DNA of 64,000 bases, from positions 3,162,001 to 3,226,000 of the forward strand of contig CM034141.1 in assembly GCA_019914995.1 (NCBI GenBank). The letters are read 5' to 3'. Within the stretch, counting starts at the first letter, position 1, and each line of letters starts with the position of its first letter. The notes below the pieces were generated by a model. That model worked only from the letters and a program-made list of their open reading frames with translations, did no database searches and was not told the origin of the DNA. Positions 11,945-24,426 of the stretch are shown piece after piece. This DNA comes from Acanthochlamys bracteata. Lineage: Eukaryota > Streptophyta > Magnoliopsida > Pandanales > Velloziaceae. A program made the position numbers and the translations under genes.

Positions 11945-12590
11945 ATTAACCCATTGATGATGTGCCTCTATTTTGGTCCTATCCAATATTAAAAGTTTCC
12001 TTTACCTTGACGTTTAATGTGTCTCTTATAAATTTTTTATTTTCCACTTTGTAAACACAACGGTACGCAAAGTAGTTGTTTTCTTTTTTTTTTTCCTCTT
12101 TTATACAACACTCTTTTCATGCAAACCAGATCCGAATATGGGAATCTTAAACCTGAAGCTATTTTTGACTAATGATATCCTATACCAAAATCTCTCCTGT
12201 GAGTAGCATCCTACTAAACCAACTTGTTTCAAATCTCAAGAATACTATCATGTTACTCTTCATCAATTGGCTTGATAAGGCAGTATTCTTAAAATAAGTG
12301 CTTCACAAATTCTAAGAGGGACTAATAACTCACTAGGTTGGAGTACCACTGGTTTCCAGTTCTTGGGGTTTAAGTGAGACCCTACAGTTTCAATGGGAGG
12401 CACCTCCCATTGATGGAGTGGACTTTCAATAATTGAGTTCAACTCTTGGACCTAACAAAATGTAAATAAATAAAAGGGATTGGATGCTTATCCATCTGTT
12501 AGAATTCAAATCTTTGTATATGGACACTTATACCCCATGCATATATAATAATAACCACCAGCCTGCACGCGCATTTTTTCCAGGAAAGCC
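11945..12590 (+). repeat. Dispersed duplicate (partner 4,320-4,790)
   Basis: Same landmarks as the partner, from GATGATGTGCCTCTATTTTGG to GGACACTTATACCCCATGC. It includes an internal ~100 bp stretch (12,045-12,170) that is absent from the partner. Non-coding. Confidence 0.8.
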
Positions 12591-13680
12591 TATGAGTTGA
12601 TTAACTTTAAGTCTTTAAAGAGAAATACATTTAGCCTCGTATCTAATACGCTCGCATTTATGGTTTACTGGAGTACATTTCAGCCATATCTGCTGTGTGC
12701 ATCATTCTTTAGCTTTTCTAGGTGTGGCTTGCTCTATATTAATTGAAGTCCTTTTTCCTTCTATGCACCTAGACGTTAAGAGTGGAAGGAAGTTAAACTA
12801 GCTTGCTGATTAATTTGATTGATGGAAATCTCATGAGCGTCGATCATGGAGGGAATCAGGCAGTGGGGATTTTTATCAATTTGTCTGGCATGGGGACATG
12901 TGCATGGGCACCCGCACGTGATATTCACTTTCCTTGGAGATAAATCCTTGAATGCAACTTGAATGTAAGACAAATTAACTAGGCAAGTGGGATATTTTCG
13001 TGTTATATTTAGTGAGTTGTACAGAAGTTCAATTATTTCAGTAAGTTATATATGACAAAGTAAGAGATGATCTGAAGAAAATATCATTTTGAGATCAAGT
13101 TGTGGGAGGAAGCTTTGCACTAGATGCAACTTATTTCCAAATCAATAAAGTAAGTGATAAGTGATTACCCGTGACATTGTCTGAAGAAAAACCGTTCTTG
13201 AGATAATTAGCAGTTTAAGAAAGCACCTTGTTTGCTTTGGCTATTTCGGATCATGCTGTTGTCGGTGAATATGAAGTCAACAAACATTTGCACGTATTTG
13301 CAGTTCATGAAGTGAGTTATGGCGATACCTAGACGGACTGTGTACTTCAGCGCCTCAACCACAGCAACATGTAGAGGTAAGACTATGATGTCAGCTAAAG
13401 TGTGTTCTGTTGAAGTATTCATGCAATCTTCTTTTTTCTCAGGCTTGTATGCAGATGCTTTACAAAACTGTTTCTTCAAACACATATCATGATTGTTCCC
13501 CATGTATGCACTTAATTTACGTTATGTGTGATAATGCGTCTAGATTGTAGCATAGCAGTCTTGCAACTATTGAAGCGTCGACATTCTAGCTTAGCAGTCT
13601 TTAGTCAGCTTATACTATACATAAGATTTTGTTGAAGACCTCACCGAAGCTTGTGCGAATAGTACGAATTTCATTTCCAT
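12591..13680. other. Unassigned stretch with two weak open frames
   Basis: This stretch is slightly richer in G+C than its surroundings around 12,780-12,970 and 13,200-13,500. On the minus strand 13,207-13,503 is open for 98 codons (contains TLADIIVLPLHVAVVEALKY). I recognise no family, and there is no partner copy in the window to test for constraint. It may be an old gene fragment. No splice-site or promoter support was seen. Confidence 0.3.
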
Positions 13681-14525
13681 ATAACCAGTCCTTTATTAAT
13701 ACTTGATTTGTACAAGTACTTAGCACTATCGCATATGAAGATGTAAAAGTTACTAATTACTTGTTACGTATGTTCTAGTCTTGAGTTGAAACAGAGTTAA
13801 AGGAAGTAAAATAACTTATGTGGAAGAGGTTAGTCACTGAACTAGGAAATAAATCTGGAATGCATATAGGATAATGTTCTCGGTCAAATCTATTGTCAAA
13901 GATGGGGTCATTATTAGCTTTGTCTAATCAATTCTAACAGATGTGTATCCATTGTTCTTTTAGCACACTGGTTATGCTTTTCTTTTAATAGTCAAATCCT
14001 GTTTATTGCCAATAGATAGCGGAGGAATCTAGATGGTGAAGAATATCATACTTCCAAACAAGAATATGATTTTGAAAATGAGCAATTTGGGAAATAGATA
14101 TTTTGTGAGACTCATTTTTAATGCTGCTATTGCTTGATATAGATTAGGGAATGATGTAAGTTTGACCTTAGCAACTTTCTCTACAGAAGTTCATAGTTCA
14201 GCTTGTTCTTTTGTTTCATGGAGAGGATTTTGTGTCTGGCCTAGGAAAAAAATTATTCAAACGATAAAGGTGGATAAGCTCAGTATATGGATTGTAAATG
14301 ATAGTTTGCTCAAACCCTAGTAGCATTTCATGTTTGACTTTGTTTTGGGCTGGAAGTGTGTGGTTCCCTACTGCACAGATATAACTAGGGTCTGCAAAGA
14401 ATACTGAAATTACTATAGGAGGTATTTGTTGGATCAATATACCCCTTAAATTGCCTTGTTCTCGAACACTATTTCTTGCTTTTGTCTTCTTCAGTTTTCT
14501 TGTCTTTTTTCTTTCACAGTTATTG
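13681..14525 (+). repeat. Spacer modules (paralogues at 6.4, 10.0 and 60.9 kb)
   Basis: 13,690-13,790 resembles 10,015-10,120. 14,210-14,460 resembles 6,370-6,600 (GGCTGGAAGTGTGTGG, GTTGGATCAATATACCCC) and the inverse of 60,850-61,140 (TTTGTTTCATGGAGAGGATT). Non-coding. Confidence 0.65.
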
Positions 14526-14900
14526 TGTTTCAGTCTCCCTCAGTATCTTAGGTAAAAATATCCAACACATTGCTTGTTGTGTGGGTCAACATTTCCTTAA
14601 TACAGGTAATCAATCGAGCAATCATATGAGAACCTAGGTTTCCTACTTCCCGAACGTTTTCATTGCTGCTTAACTTTCTTTGTTCGGTTGCGTGCTTAAT
14701 TGTCTTAGCCTACGTAGTTATCCAAATCCCTTTATTGCTTCTTAAATTTCGTATAGTTTGCTTGCACACTGACTTGTTTATCCTTTTCCCTCTTCATTGC
14801 CAAAGAAAAGAACCAACATAGTGCTGTTTGGAGGCTCGACTTCTCTTCACTGTAGTCCATCCTTCTTTGATTGCTTAGTTAAGCTGATCATTTCAAGAGA
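14526..14900 (+). repeat. Short exon/intron-like array 3
   Basis: Two or three degenerate units have cores near 14,545 and 14,800 (AAAGAACCAACATAGTGCTG then TTTGGAGGCTCGAC), with the GCAATCAATCGAGCAATC and TTGCTTGCACACTGA landmarks. Confidence 0.7.
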
Positions 14901-16430
14901 AGTGAGACCTTAAGTTAATTACATAAGGAGTGCTGCTTCAGAAAAGTGACTAAAGCTCAATGCTACTTTCTATGTAGGATGCTAGTTATCCCAATTCTTT
15001 TTGATAGATTTCAGCTTAGCAGTTCTTAAACTGCTTGTTTATGTCCTTTTTGCTGTGTGCTTCCATTTAGCTAGAGTTGTTTGTTTTCGAGGACGCAGGT
15101 AATCTAATATCGTTATGTATGTAGCATTTAGCTAGGCTTGTGGACTTCTAGTTATGTAGTTAGGTTTTGCTCCTTTGTATTTGAACTATCTTCTAGTAAA
15201 GTTAAGTATAATATATTTGCTTATTCCTTGGGGATATTTTGCATAGTTATTCTCTTAAGCAAAGCATCGGAAGGACATAGAAAAACCATGACAAGGGTAG
15301 CAAGCAAGATGAATATATTTATTTTAATGTAGAAACAAGTATTGGGATGGAAAAGAAAAGTATATGGAAGGTTGCTTTTCTGCTTTATTGTTAATATAGT
15401 AATGCATAATTATCCATCACGATAAGAAACAGTATATTATTTACGATATAGGCCATTCAGTTCAATGTGAACTCGTGTCTATGTTACATTGTAAGTTCGA
15501 TGAAATTGTTCCCAGGACTCGATGGAAATGGTAGTGATATCCTCTAGAGTTGCATTTATATATTTAGTGTTTGTCATTGGATATCTAACTACCTATTTAT
15601 TTATTGTTAGGCTCTGTGTAGAATCGGCAGTGGCGTTTCTGAATTAGCCAATAGAATTTACTTTCAGATTCGTGGGGGTATTATTTGAAAACAATCTTTA
15701 TGAACAAAAGGAAAACTTGGCCCTTATTAGACGAATATGCTTTGGAACAAAAAAGTCTTGGGTTTCTTTTATAGTTTGAAATTGGGTATTTGACTGGAAT
15801 CTATAGATGATTTCTTAGTTGATGATTTTTTATCATAGACTTCTTGAATAGATTTTGTGTTGACCATTGTATTTGAACTATCAAATCAAGTATAGTTTAA
15901 CATATTTTCTTGTTACTTTGGATATCAATTGCACTTCGAATTTGGAGTTTGCCATGCAGTATTTGTTTTAAAGTGTCTACAGAATATAGTTGTAGGATAT
16001 CCTTTTATTTTCTCTGGATTCGATGGACGACTGAATTTTTCCGAAAACAAGATTTGAGACTATTAAAAGGACATAAAACCACACAAAAGTAGCAAGCAAC
16101 GGAAATGTTAGCTTTTGTAGAGTTACCTTATAGTTTTGCCCTGTCTTCTTAGTAACGATCAATGTCTTACATCGACTGGTCTTTGTTGCTTAGTGATTTA
16201 GATCTCTAGTGAGTTGGTGAAAACTTTATGAATGGACGGTGCATGCTGATAAGTAAACTTATCTTTCTTGTTAATAAATTATTTGAGTATTTAGAATAAT
16301 TATAATATCTTCCTTTAAATTTTCTTGTCTAGTAACTCTGTAGTTGGATTTATGGGGTAGGTTCTCCTGAAATTATTAAATACCAAATCCCTTTTTACAA
16401 TTAGTTTGTTAGGTAACTGCTTCTAAAAGA
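14901..16430 (+). repeat. Spacer modules, two related copies
   Basis: 15,180-15,340 and 15,870-16,120 are related to each other and to 37,700-37,960 (TTTGAACTATC, AAAGGACATA..AAACCA, AGCAAGCAA). 16,060-16,400 matches 6,850-7,200 and 37,890-38,230. Short open frames on either strand are not conserved between copies. No gene seen. Confidence 0.6.
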
Positions 16431-16740
16431 GCAGTTTAGTTAGTGGTTTTGGACGGTCAACTCTTGAAGGTTCATGCACAATCAAGCTGTTGGTTTTGAC
16501 TACTTTGCTATGTTCTCTGCTTTGTTGAGTTCTATTTTTGCTGTTGAAATTTCATAGTTTTCTTGCACATTTTTAAGTTTTCCCGTCTCCCTCTTTGTTT
16601 TAGTTAAAAGAACCGACAGAATCTGATTGGAGGGCCAACTTTATTTGATGCAGCAAACTTTTCTAATTAGTTGTTGCTTTTGCCTTTGACTTCGTATATT
16701 TTTTTTTTAGTTGCTTAATGCTTCATACTAATTATTTGAA
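16431..16740 (+). repeat. Short exon/intron-like array 4
   Basis: At least one clear unit (TTTGTTTTAGTTAAAAGAACC near 16,595 followed by GATTGGAGGGCCAACTTT) and a weaker one near 16,450. This is the last trace of the repeat locus before the 16.8-26.6 kb separator. Confidence 0.7.
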
Positions 16741-16840
16741 CAGAGCATTCATGTTAATATTTCGACACAGATATCCATTACACAGAATGTGAAGGGTCTT
16801 TCTATATGCTATCTTTCTATCTAAAGATAGATACTAGGAC

Positions 16841-17370
16841 TAAACTTTTTTAAGTGAGTTTCAGGCCGAGTTTTTGAATAGGTCTAACATTGTCGCCCCT
16901 ACCCCATTTTAGTTTTAGAGTAAGATTATCATAGATTCTTGAAAAAGATTTCCTCATAAACATATTTATCATATTTATTATTTACTTAAAAGTGCAAAAT
17001 CATTTTCACCTCTTTATTGTATCAAATTAAGTTTTTTACTCTGCTTTTAAATTGTCGCTTTTTGCTCTTCTATTGTAATTTTTTTATCTTTTATAACTTA
17101 ACACCGTGCTAAAGCATTATTACTTATTGCTTTAATAGTTATAATTAGTAACTTTAAATATAACTATTTATATAATAGTTATTAATTTTATTATGTATTG
17201 AATTGTTTAATTTCTTAAGATATATTAACTCTAGCAATGCCTCTCCCTTTTAAGCCATGACTTTGAGCAAATATTTGCCACCAAAAGCTTAGTTCAATAA
17301 TTCTCTACATTGCACTACTAACATGTTTCCTTTCAACCTTATCTACTACAACAACAACGTTGACAATAAT
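16841..17370 (+). repeat. Left member of a ~530 bp direct repeat
   Basis: Matches 20,075-20,607 along its whole length (AAGATTATCATAGATTCTTG, TTTACTTAAAAGTGCAA, ACACCGTGCTAAAGCATTA, TTGAGCAAATATTTGCCACC, CTTTCAACCTTATCTA). It ends exactly where the LTR-like TGTCACAACCC begins. The two members have diverged by many substitutions. The right member continues past the end of this one, so this is not a simple target-site duplication. Confidence 0.85.
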
Positions 17371-20055
17371 TGTCACAACCCAACCTGTGCCTTTGATTGG
17401 CAATAAACTAAATCAAGCCCAAGTGGAACTCCGACCAGCCAGTAAGTGTAACACAAAATTGGACTCAAAACAGCACAATCTAAAATTTTAAGAAAAATTT
17501 TACATAAGTTTTCTTAAAAATTTAAGGAGAAAAATCTAACAATTTTAAAAGATCAAGGATAAATATAATAACAATATAAGAAAGTAATACGAATACAACT
17601 TATCAAAATCAGCTAACTGCTGCAATAGAACTATAAACAAAAGCAAACAGTTAATGTAAGATAGGCTATCTAAAGTCAACACTTATAAAATATACATGTC
17701 ATTCGAGTATTACAGAGCCAACTAAACAATAAATAAGAACATGCAAGCATACCATCATTATATCTCTCCGATTCACGATAAAGTTCGCTAACTTTAACTC
17801 AGTCCTGTAATAACTAGGGGACACTATAGAAAGAAAAAGCTGAGCCCAGTCTCAGTGAGGTGAAAAGAATAAGGATGCACAATTTAGAGTTTCTAATTCA
17901 TTACCTTATCATTGTTTCACTATAGTTTTATATAAAGTAAATGCAACGATAGATCGGATCTGATCTTACTAAGTCTTAAATTGTCTTATATCAACTCAAT
18001 TTTCGACAAGAGAGGAATACAATAAAATAAGATGCACACACAACACACCAATTCTTATGAAGTTATTATAATACCCACATTATCAACCTTTACTTTTTCT
18101 ATATTTATACACAAAACTATATATGCTTACTACCGTAGGAGTAATTTACATTAAGATATACCTAATATATATACCTCTAAGCATCTACATAATTACATGC
18201 ACATTTATACAAGTTTGCATCGTTGTCAGAAATGTCTTATCTATGTATATGCCAATCAATCATATGTATACTAGCACGTGTCCACATACATATTTGTGTG
18301 TCAATTTATGCAACCTTTTCTTCTATGTCATCAACTCACATATAAGTGTATAACATTATCATGGAGTCAGAATCACATAACACGAGTGAGACTGCGCCCC
18401 AACTCGTAAGACTCTTTTGTCCACATATATATATGTAAAGGTCAATACACATACATATTATATTAACATGCATCTACATATGTCCAATGATGCTTCAGGT
18501 AATCAAATTTACACATCAATATGAGTCAAGCGAGATCATGTCTCTAACTTACATCACAGCTATCTACATGTGCACATCTATACATGCATAAAGCTTTACC
18601 ATCAACGTGCTATATGCATAACCCTCTTCTAAATGCTTATGCATGGTTATGCCATCGATGGTAATGATAACAATATCCACACATATATACATAATATTTA
18701 TATATATGTCGAGTTGTCAGGATAAATAGCTATCAATCCACCTCTAATTCAGACAGATTTCGGAGAGACTGCGCCTACAACACTAACAAATCTCCGTGAG
18801 GCTAATTATCTACTCCGTCTCCAATCCAGATAGATCCTGGCGAGCCTAAGCCTCTAACACAAACGTACCCTGGTGAGGGTAACTATCTACTCCATAAGTC
18901 TATGGTCATACGTAGGTACCATCCCATACCCGCTGAGGTCCTAACTCATTTTTCAACCTTCCGTGTATCTCCATGCAGTAAGGGTATCCACACACAATCA
19001 AGTAGAAAATATGTACAATCATATACAATTCAAAGCTCGTAAATTATTTATTGTATTCATACACTGTTCATAAAACATAATGATATATTTATGCAGAGAT
19101 ATTGTAGTAATATTATAAATCGCTTTTAAAAAGCACAAATATTATATTAGGCAAAAATCTAGTGATGTAGTATAAACCATTTTAAAATCATGCATTGAAA
19201 TCCATGCTCTTAATTTTCCATGTAATGCTAATCTATGAGGCTATGATCATACACATAGACATGTATTACAAAAATCTATCAACATATTTAATAACCTAAG
19301 CTAGTTAGTCTCATGATATGCTAGCACGCCCTTATGACTTGTTATCATGACTCTCATGCAGGATTGCGTTGTACATGTATACACTTATATCACACATCTA
19401 AGAGTTTGACAAGCATAGGATATCAGACTATTTGATTTTCTATAACTCTAGCATGTTATCATGCATAGGTAGAAATTTGAAATAGTATATTAATCTATTT
19501 AGTTATTAGAATGCTTTTACGTATACTTAAACATGATCATACTAGCATGTATAATACAAGCATTATAGCATGGAGCCAATTGTAATGCACAGATATTGGC
19601 AGGTGCCCCTGAGGTTACAAAGCAAATGTTACTTGTGTTGAAACCTAATAGTAAAGCTAAGAAAAAAAAGACGCAAATAACCATCACTTGAAACTATTAT
19701 ATTGTGATTGGGCCATGTCGAATAAAGTGCATAACTTTTTAATTTGTTGGATTGAATTTGAAGTATAACCTGATCTATTAAGTAACCTCATTGATCTAGT
19801 TTGACCTAGTTAATTTAAAATTATTAGTAAAAATTATGTATTGACTTAGTACATACTATACCTATTGAAATGGTTAATAATTTATAAATAATTCTAAATT
19901 TGATAATACTGTCGAAATATAGGGTCAAACAAATTCAATAGTATTATCTAATAGACATAAATATTAAAACTAATAGGGATTTTTTTGGAATTAAGTTAAG
20001 TAATCCTAACCTTTATGGCGCCAAGATCATGATAATCCAAAATGATCCAAACACA
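17371..20055 (-). mobile_element. Probable long LTR, Ty3/gypsy type (fossil)
   Basis: Starts TGTCACAACCC at the end of the left direct repeat and plausibly ends ..CCAAACACA before the right one, giving TG..CA-type ends over ~2.7 kb. The reverse complement ends GGGTTGTGACA, a common end of LTRs from del/Tekay-like gypsy elements. It has no coding domains. A partial ~80 bp internal duplication occurs at 18,740-18,900 (AATTATCTACTCCGTCTCC and AACTATCTACTCCATAAG). Family and right border are inferred. I saw no clear 5-bp target duplication. It is old by appearance. Confidence 0.4.
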
Positions 20056-20074
20056 TATATACTTACGTGTGACC

Positions 20075-20607
20075 AAACTTTTTAAATAGTTTCAGGTCGA
20101 GTTTTTAGATAGATCTAACATTGCCACCCGTACCACATTTAGTTTTAGAGAAAGATTATCATAGATTCTTGAAAAAAATTTCCTCATAAACATGTCAAAT
20201 TAAATATTTATTATTTACTTAAAAGTGCAATATCATTTACACTTCTTTATTCTATCAAATTAAAGATTTTACTCCTCTGTTTTTAAAATGTTCCTTTTGC
20301 TCCTCTATTGTAATTGTTTTGTAAATTTTTCATTTTTGATAAATTAACACCGTGCTAAAGCATTATTACTTATTGATGTAACATTTATAAACTTAAATAT
20401 AACTATTTATGTAATAGTTACTAATTTTATTATATATTCAATTGTTTATTTTCTTAAGATATATTAACTCTAGCAATGCCTTTCTCTGTAGGCCATGACA
20501 TTGAGCAAATATTTGCCACCAAACACTTAGTTTCAATAATTCTCTACACTGGGATACTAACCTCTTTCCTTTCAACCTTATCTATTACAACAACGTTGAC
20601 GATAATA
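20075..20607 (+). repeat. Right member of a ~530 bp direct repeat
   Basis: Partner of 16,841-17,370. The sequence continues into TATTTCTCTTCTGGCTTTC, beyond the point where the left member stops. A 62-codon open frame crosses its end (20,476-20,664), but the left member carries stops in that frame, so I do not treat it as a gene. Confidence 0.85.
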
Positions 20608-20829
20608 ATATTTCTCTTCTGGCTTTCTTACGAAACTCCACCCAGCATTCATCAATTCAAATAATCCTTGCCAATTTTATGAGATTCACATCTTCAGATT
20701 TGGCGATTATTTCTACACCAACATAATCACTAAACTTTTTTATCTAGAAGACACAAAAAATTTTTCCCAGGTACATTTTAAAGACTTGTCGAAAAATTAG
20801 GTTGGAATGCATTACATGAACTTTTTATA

Positions 20830-20952
20830 ATGAATCAGACCATACAACTAGTTTTGTCCAGTGTTTTTGAATCTGAACAATTAAGGGCTTTGGTAATACT
20901 TGATGAGGTAGATGTTGATCAGAAGATGAGGTTGATCAAAGCCATTCATTAG
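20830..20952 (+). other. Coding-like fragment, 40 codons, unrecognised
   Basis: Reads MNQTIQLVLSSVFESEQLRA and then LVILDEVDVDQKMRLIKAIH before a stop. Composition and residue pattern (acidic/hydrophobic helix-like LDEVDVDQKMRLIKAI) look protein-derived, unlike the AT-rich surroundings. It is probably the remnant of an exon. No intron signals or second copy support it, and I cannot name the family. Confidence 0.3.
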
Positions 20953-22090
20953 GTTATTGTGTGGAGATAAATTGATTGATAGCGATGCTAGTGCGGTACC
21001 TAAGGTAGTGTGGAAGAAGACGATTAAGATTAATAATTTGACATAATATAGAGTTATAACAAACTTTACACCTACTTTGAACTAGAAAATATTGATATTT
21101 AATAAATAATTAGTAAAATATATATTACGATAGCATATATACATTTGACATGCTAATCTGTACAAAATGAAAAGCATGCTTCTTGTGTTTGAGCTTGAAA
21201 AAATGGTAACAGTATAATCTCTTCAACCTCCACTGTTTATAGCAAAGAAAGTTTTTGAAGAAATAGGTTTGCTATACCTGGGGAAACTTTAATACTGAAG
21301 TAACTCTTATAGTATGGTAAACTCTTAGGAAATGAAGCAACTTTTATAGTATAGTAGGTCTCTTAGTTGCAAATTAATACAAATAAGCTCTCTCTCTAAC
21401 ACGTACGCAAATATACACCCACATCAACCATTAAAAAAATCCAATCTTTAGAGTTTAGTTTAGTTACTTTGCTATATATTGTAGTTAGTATAACTTTTAA
21501 GTTTTTGTATAGTTGAGAAAATATATATAGTTGCATAATTTCTTAGAAGTAATTATTTTATGCTTTCTAAATACCTGAGAAAACCTTCTGAGATGTTACA
21601 ATGCCCATTACTTGCCATTGAAGATTACCAAAGGAAACCCCTAAATAGTTATTTCTAAGTTAGAATAAAATTTGAGAAGATTTTATTATGCTGGTGGATA
21701 TTTTTTATATCTAGTTCATATCTATTTATGCAACTAAACAATATGCAAATTTTAGAGACTATTTCTATTGTACTACCTCTCTTAGGGAAGCTACTAACAA
21801 TGTGCATTATATTTAATAATTGGCACTTAACCACAATTCTTAGTTACGATAAGTATACAATATTTTCATGGAGGGAATATACTTGAATACAATATGCGTT
21901 CTCCATTTAGTGTGACATGTCATGAGAGTAGAGATCTTAATAGCGACTCATGCGAGATTCCTATGAGCATGAGTCTCATCACCTTTTGTTCAAGAAGTGC
22001 AAATTATAACATACGCAAACTTCCACAACTAAGACAAACGCAAGGCCTAAGGGCTCTTAAGAAGTGAGTCGTTAGAATTTAGTTCACTTT
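20953..22090. other. AT-rich intergenic stretch, nothing seen
   Basis: No reading frame, RNA fold or element boundary stands out on either strand. Confidence 0.5.
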
Positions 22091-22096
22091 CTGATG

Positions 22097-22357
22097 TTTG
22101 GTTGTATTTGAATGTGAATCTGAAAGTAACTTTTTTTTATTTAGCTGTTTACTGAAGTAAGAAATTTAAAATAACTTTTATTTATAATTTAGAAAATGAG
22201 TTTTAATATTAAATTATTGAAATTGAGTGGAAATGTGACTTTTATTCGCAGAAAGTCACCTGGGCTAGAAGTGAGAAGTGACTTCTAACAATAAATTAAA
22301 ACATTGGAAGTGAACGGGAGTGATTTTCTACCACTCAAACCAAACATGCCCTAAGCC
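22097..22357. mobile_element. Possible MITE with GATGTTTGGTT ends
   Basis: The left part GATGTTTGGTTGTATTTG and the right part AACCAAACATGCCC form an imperfect terminal inverted repeat around ~260 bp of AT-rich, non-coding sequence (AAAGTAACTTTT, GAAAGTCACCTGG). The size and the GTTTGG-type ends fit a non-autonomous DNA element. The target duplication is not clear. Confidence 0.4.
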
Positions 22358-22483
22358 AAAGCCAATGCAAATTTTATAACTTTTTGTTTATATTCCTCTT
22401 TCAAAGTCCATTCCTCAATTCCATAACAATTTCTGGTCAATATGAATTAACTCGATAAATTAAATAAGTTCGAATTAGTTTCA

Positions 22484-22734
22484 GGCTGTTTGGTATTATT
22501 TTCCCAAAATACAACTTTTCAATTTTTCATTTTTTCAATACATTTTTTTAATAAGTATCTAGAGAATTTATTTAAAAATTTAGAAAAATTAGAAAAATTT
22601 TACGTAGTGATCTGTTTATTGCTTATTTTTATTAACTTTTTGAGATAAAAAAAGTCGAGCTCGTTTTTCAAAAAGAACAAAAATACTCTCTATTTTAGAA
22701 AATGTCTATTTCAAAAGCAATCCCAAACGTCCCC
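22484..22734. mobile_element. Tourist-like MITE, copy 1 (TSD TCA)
   Basis: Begins GGCTGTTTGG and ends CCCAAACGTCCCC, flanked by TCA on both sides (22,481-22,483 and 22,735-22,737). The interior (TTTATTTAAAAATTTAGAAA, TTTTACGTAGTGA, CTCGTTTTTCAAAAAG) is shared with the elements at 23,310 and 24,427. Size, ends and 3-bp duplications fit the PIF/Harbinger (Tourist) class. Confidence 0.75.
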
Positions 22735-23309
22735 TCAAGACTGATCCGAATTGAACTATCTAATCTGTATAATGATTTATATAATATATAATAGCTATAT
22801 AACAATAACATATAAATTGTAATTTATTTATATATTTTTTGACTTATTTTTTTGTATTTTGATTAATTTTTTACATAATTTATATATTTTGTTAAAATTA
22901 ATCTTTTCTTGTCTTAGATATATATAAGTAACAATCTATTATTAGAATTAATTTTTATGAATCTCGTGTTAAAAAATTTGATTTTTAAATAGGTCGACCT
23001 GAGTTTGTTCTAATTTAAATAAGTTTAGTTGGTGTTAACAATTTTGACCAATATAAATATATTGGTCAGGGTTGAGTTATTTTAATCCGATTACTAAATG
23101 ACAATCTGAATTCGACTTGTTAACGCATGTTATCACCCCTAAGTGGAGAAAATAGTTGGTTAAAAAATATATTAAAGTTAATGCATATTATCACCCATAT
23201 AATATATTAGAGCTAAAGAAGAAGTTGAAGGGTGCAGCGGTTGAAGTAGTGAGTTAAAAAATCACTAAGATAGTGGAGACGATGGACATAGTGTCAAGAA
23301 TGTGTTCTA

Positions 23310-23578
23310 GGATCCGTTTGGCAGTGCGATTCATAAGCTGCTTATCAGCTTTTCTCAACTTTTCTTTATTTCACGTTTTTCAATACATATTTTATAAGTA
23401 TATAAAAAATTTATTTAAAAATTTAGAAAGTGTAGAAAAATTCTACGAAGTGAGATCTTTTTATTGCATATTTTTATTTTTTTTTTGAAGTAAAAAAAAT
23501 ATAGCTCGTTTTCCAAAAAAGATAAAAATACCTTCCATTTCACAAAAGTTTCATTTCATAAGCAATCCCAAACGCCCC
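23310..23578. mobile_element. Tourist-like MITE, copy 2 (TSD CTA)
   Basis: Begins GGATCCGTTTGGC and ends CCCAAACGCCCC, with CTA at 23,307-23,309 and 23,579-23,581. Same interior as copy 1 (ATTTAAAAATTTAGAAAGTG, TTCTACGAAGTGAGATC). It lies inside a coding-like remnant: CAAGAATGTGTTCTAGG precedes it and the 23,589 fragment follows it. Confidence 0.8.
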
Positions 23579-23588
23579 CTAAGTGAGC

Positions 23589-23868
23589 AGTGGAACCGAG
23601 AAGGATTATGTTGGATTCTGGCTCCACCAGTACGAGAAGGAGAAGGTACTAGGTAGTAGCTTCAGCTATCTAGGCAAGCCAGTCTTATTAGAGCAAGACT
23701 AATTAGGTAAGAGTAAGAAAGACATTAAAAATAAGAAGGTTATTGGCAAAGGGGTTTCAAAATCTTGGTGTTGTAGAAGATACTATGCAACAAAGCCGCC
23801 TGATAGAACGAAAGGATGAAGAGCTTCTAGAGTTGTTGAAGTCAGAAGTAAATAAGGTTCAATGTTGA
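23589..23868 (+). other. Coding-like fragments, unrecognised gene remnant
   Basis: Two adjacent open stretches look protein-derived. 23,589-23,702 reads SGTEKDYVGFWLHQYEKEKV.. and ends KPVLLEQD. 23,707-23,868 reads ..LLAKGFQNLGVVEDTMQQSR and continues LIERKDEELLELLKSEVNKV, a charged coiled-coil-like helix. Sequence left of the MITE (AAAATCACTAAGATAGTGGA) may belong to the same remnant. They could be exons of one decayed gene. The family is unknown to me, and no start codon or intact splice signals are visible. Confidence 0.3.
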
Positions 23869-24426
23869 GGTTGGCCATTGAAGTTAGAGAACGGTAGGGA
23901 AAGAGATCAGCGAAATAGGTGAAGAAATTGGTTGATATTCTTTGATAAAAAGTATCTACATGAATTAGATAATATTGTTAGTTTCACCAATAAAATTTAA
24001 GAAAATAGACTCTTACGAGAAGAGATAATAAACATTTTGTAGAGATAATGTAAGCTAAAATTCAAAATAAGTTGGACTAGATTGTTTGAGTTAAGCTGCT
24101 CAATTGATAAGTTTGAACCAAATTAGTTTGGTCTTTCACATATTTAAAATTAGTTATTTAATTATCGATTCCATTATACATTAATAATATTTTGGGAAAT
24201 ATTGCTTTATTAGTTCTCATATGCTTAATTATATTTGCGAGTTACTTAATTGTTTATAATTTATCAAATTAATTGACAAAATATATGTCCAAGTAAAATA
24301 ATAGAGTTCTATCATATTTGAAAAATTAAAATTGACCAAAAACTAATTTATTTTATTCAGAGTGTTATATCCAACTATGATATGATCAGTACTTGTTCGC
24401 ATATGATAAATATTGGAGCAAATTTA
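23869..24426. other. AT-rich stretch, nothing seen
   Basis: No conserved frame or element border found. Confidence 0.5.

Noticed and set aside
13207-13503. 98-codon minus-strand frame as a real gene
   Set aside because: No recognisable family, no splice or promoter support and no second copy to test. It is kept only as a weak remark in the stretch description.
18123-18353. 76-codon open frame rich in Ile, Tyr and Cys
   Set aside because: Lies in AT-rich LTR-like sequence. Its composition is what chance frames in such DNA give.
20019-20040. TGGCGCC as a gypsy primer-binding site
   Set aside because: No CA-ended LTR border stands immediately before it, and no internal coding region follows.
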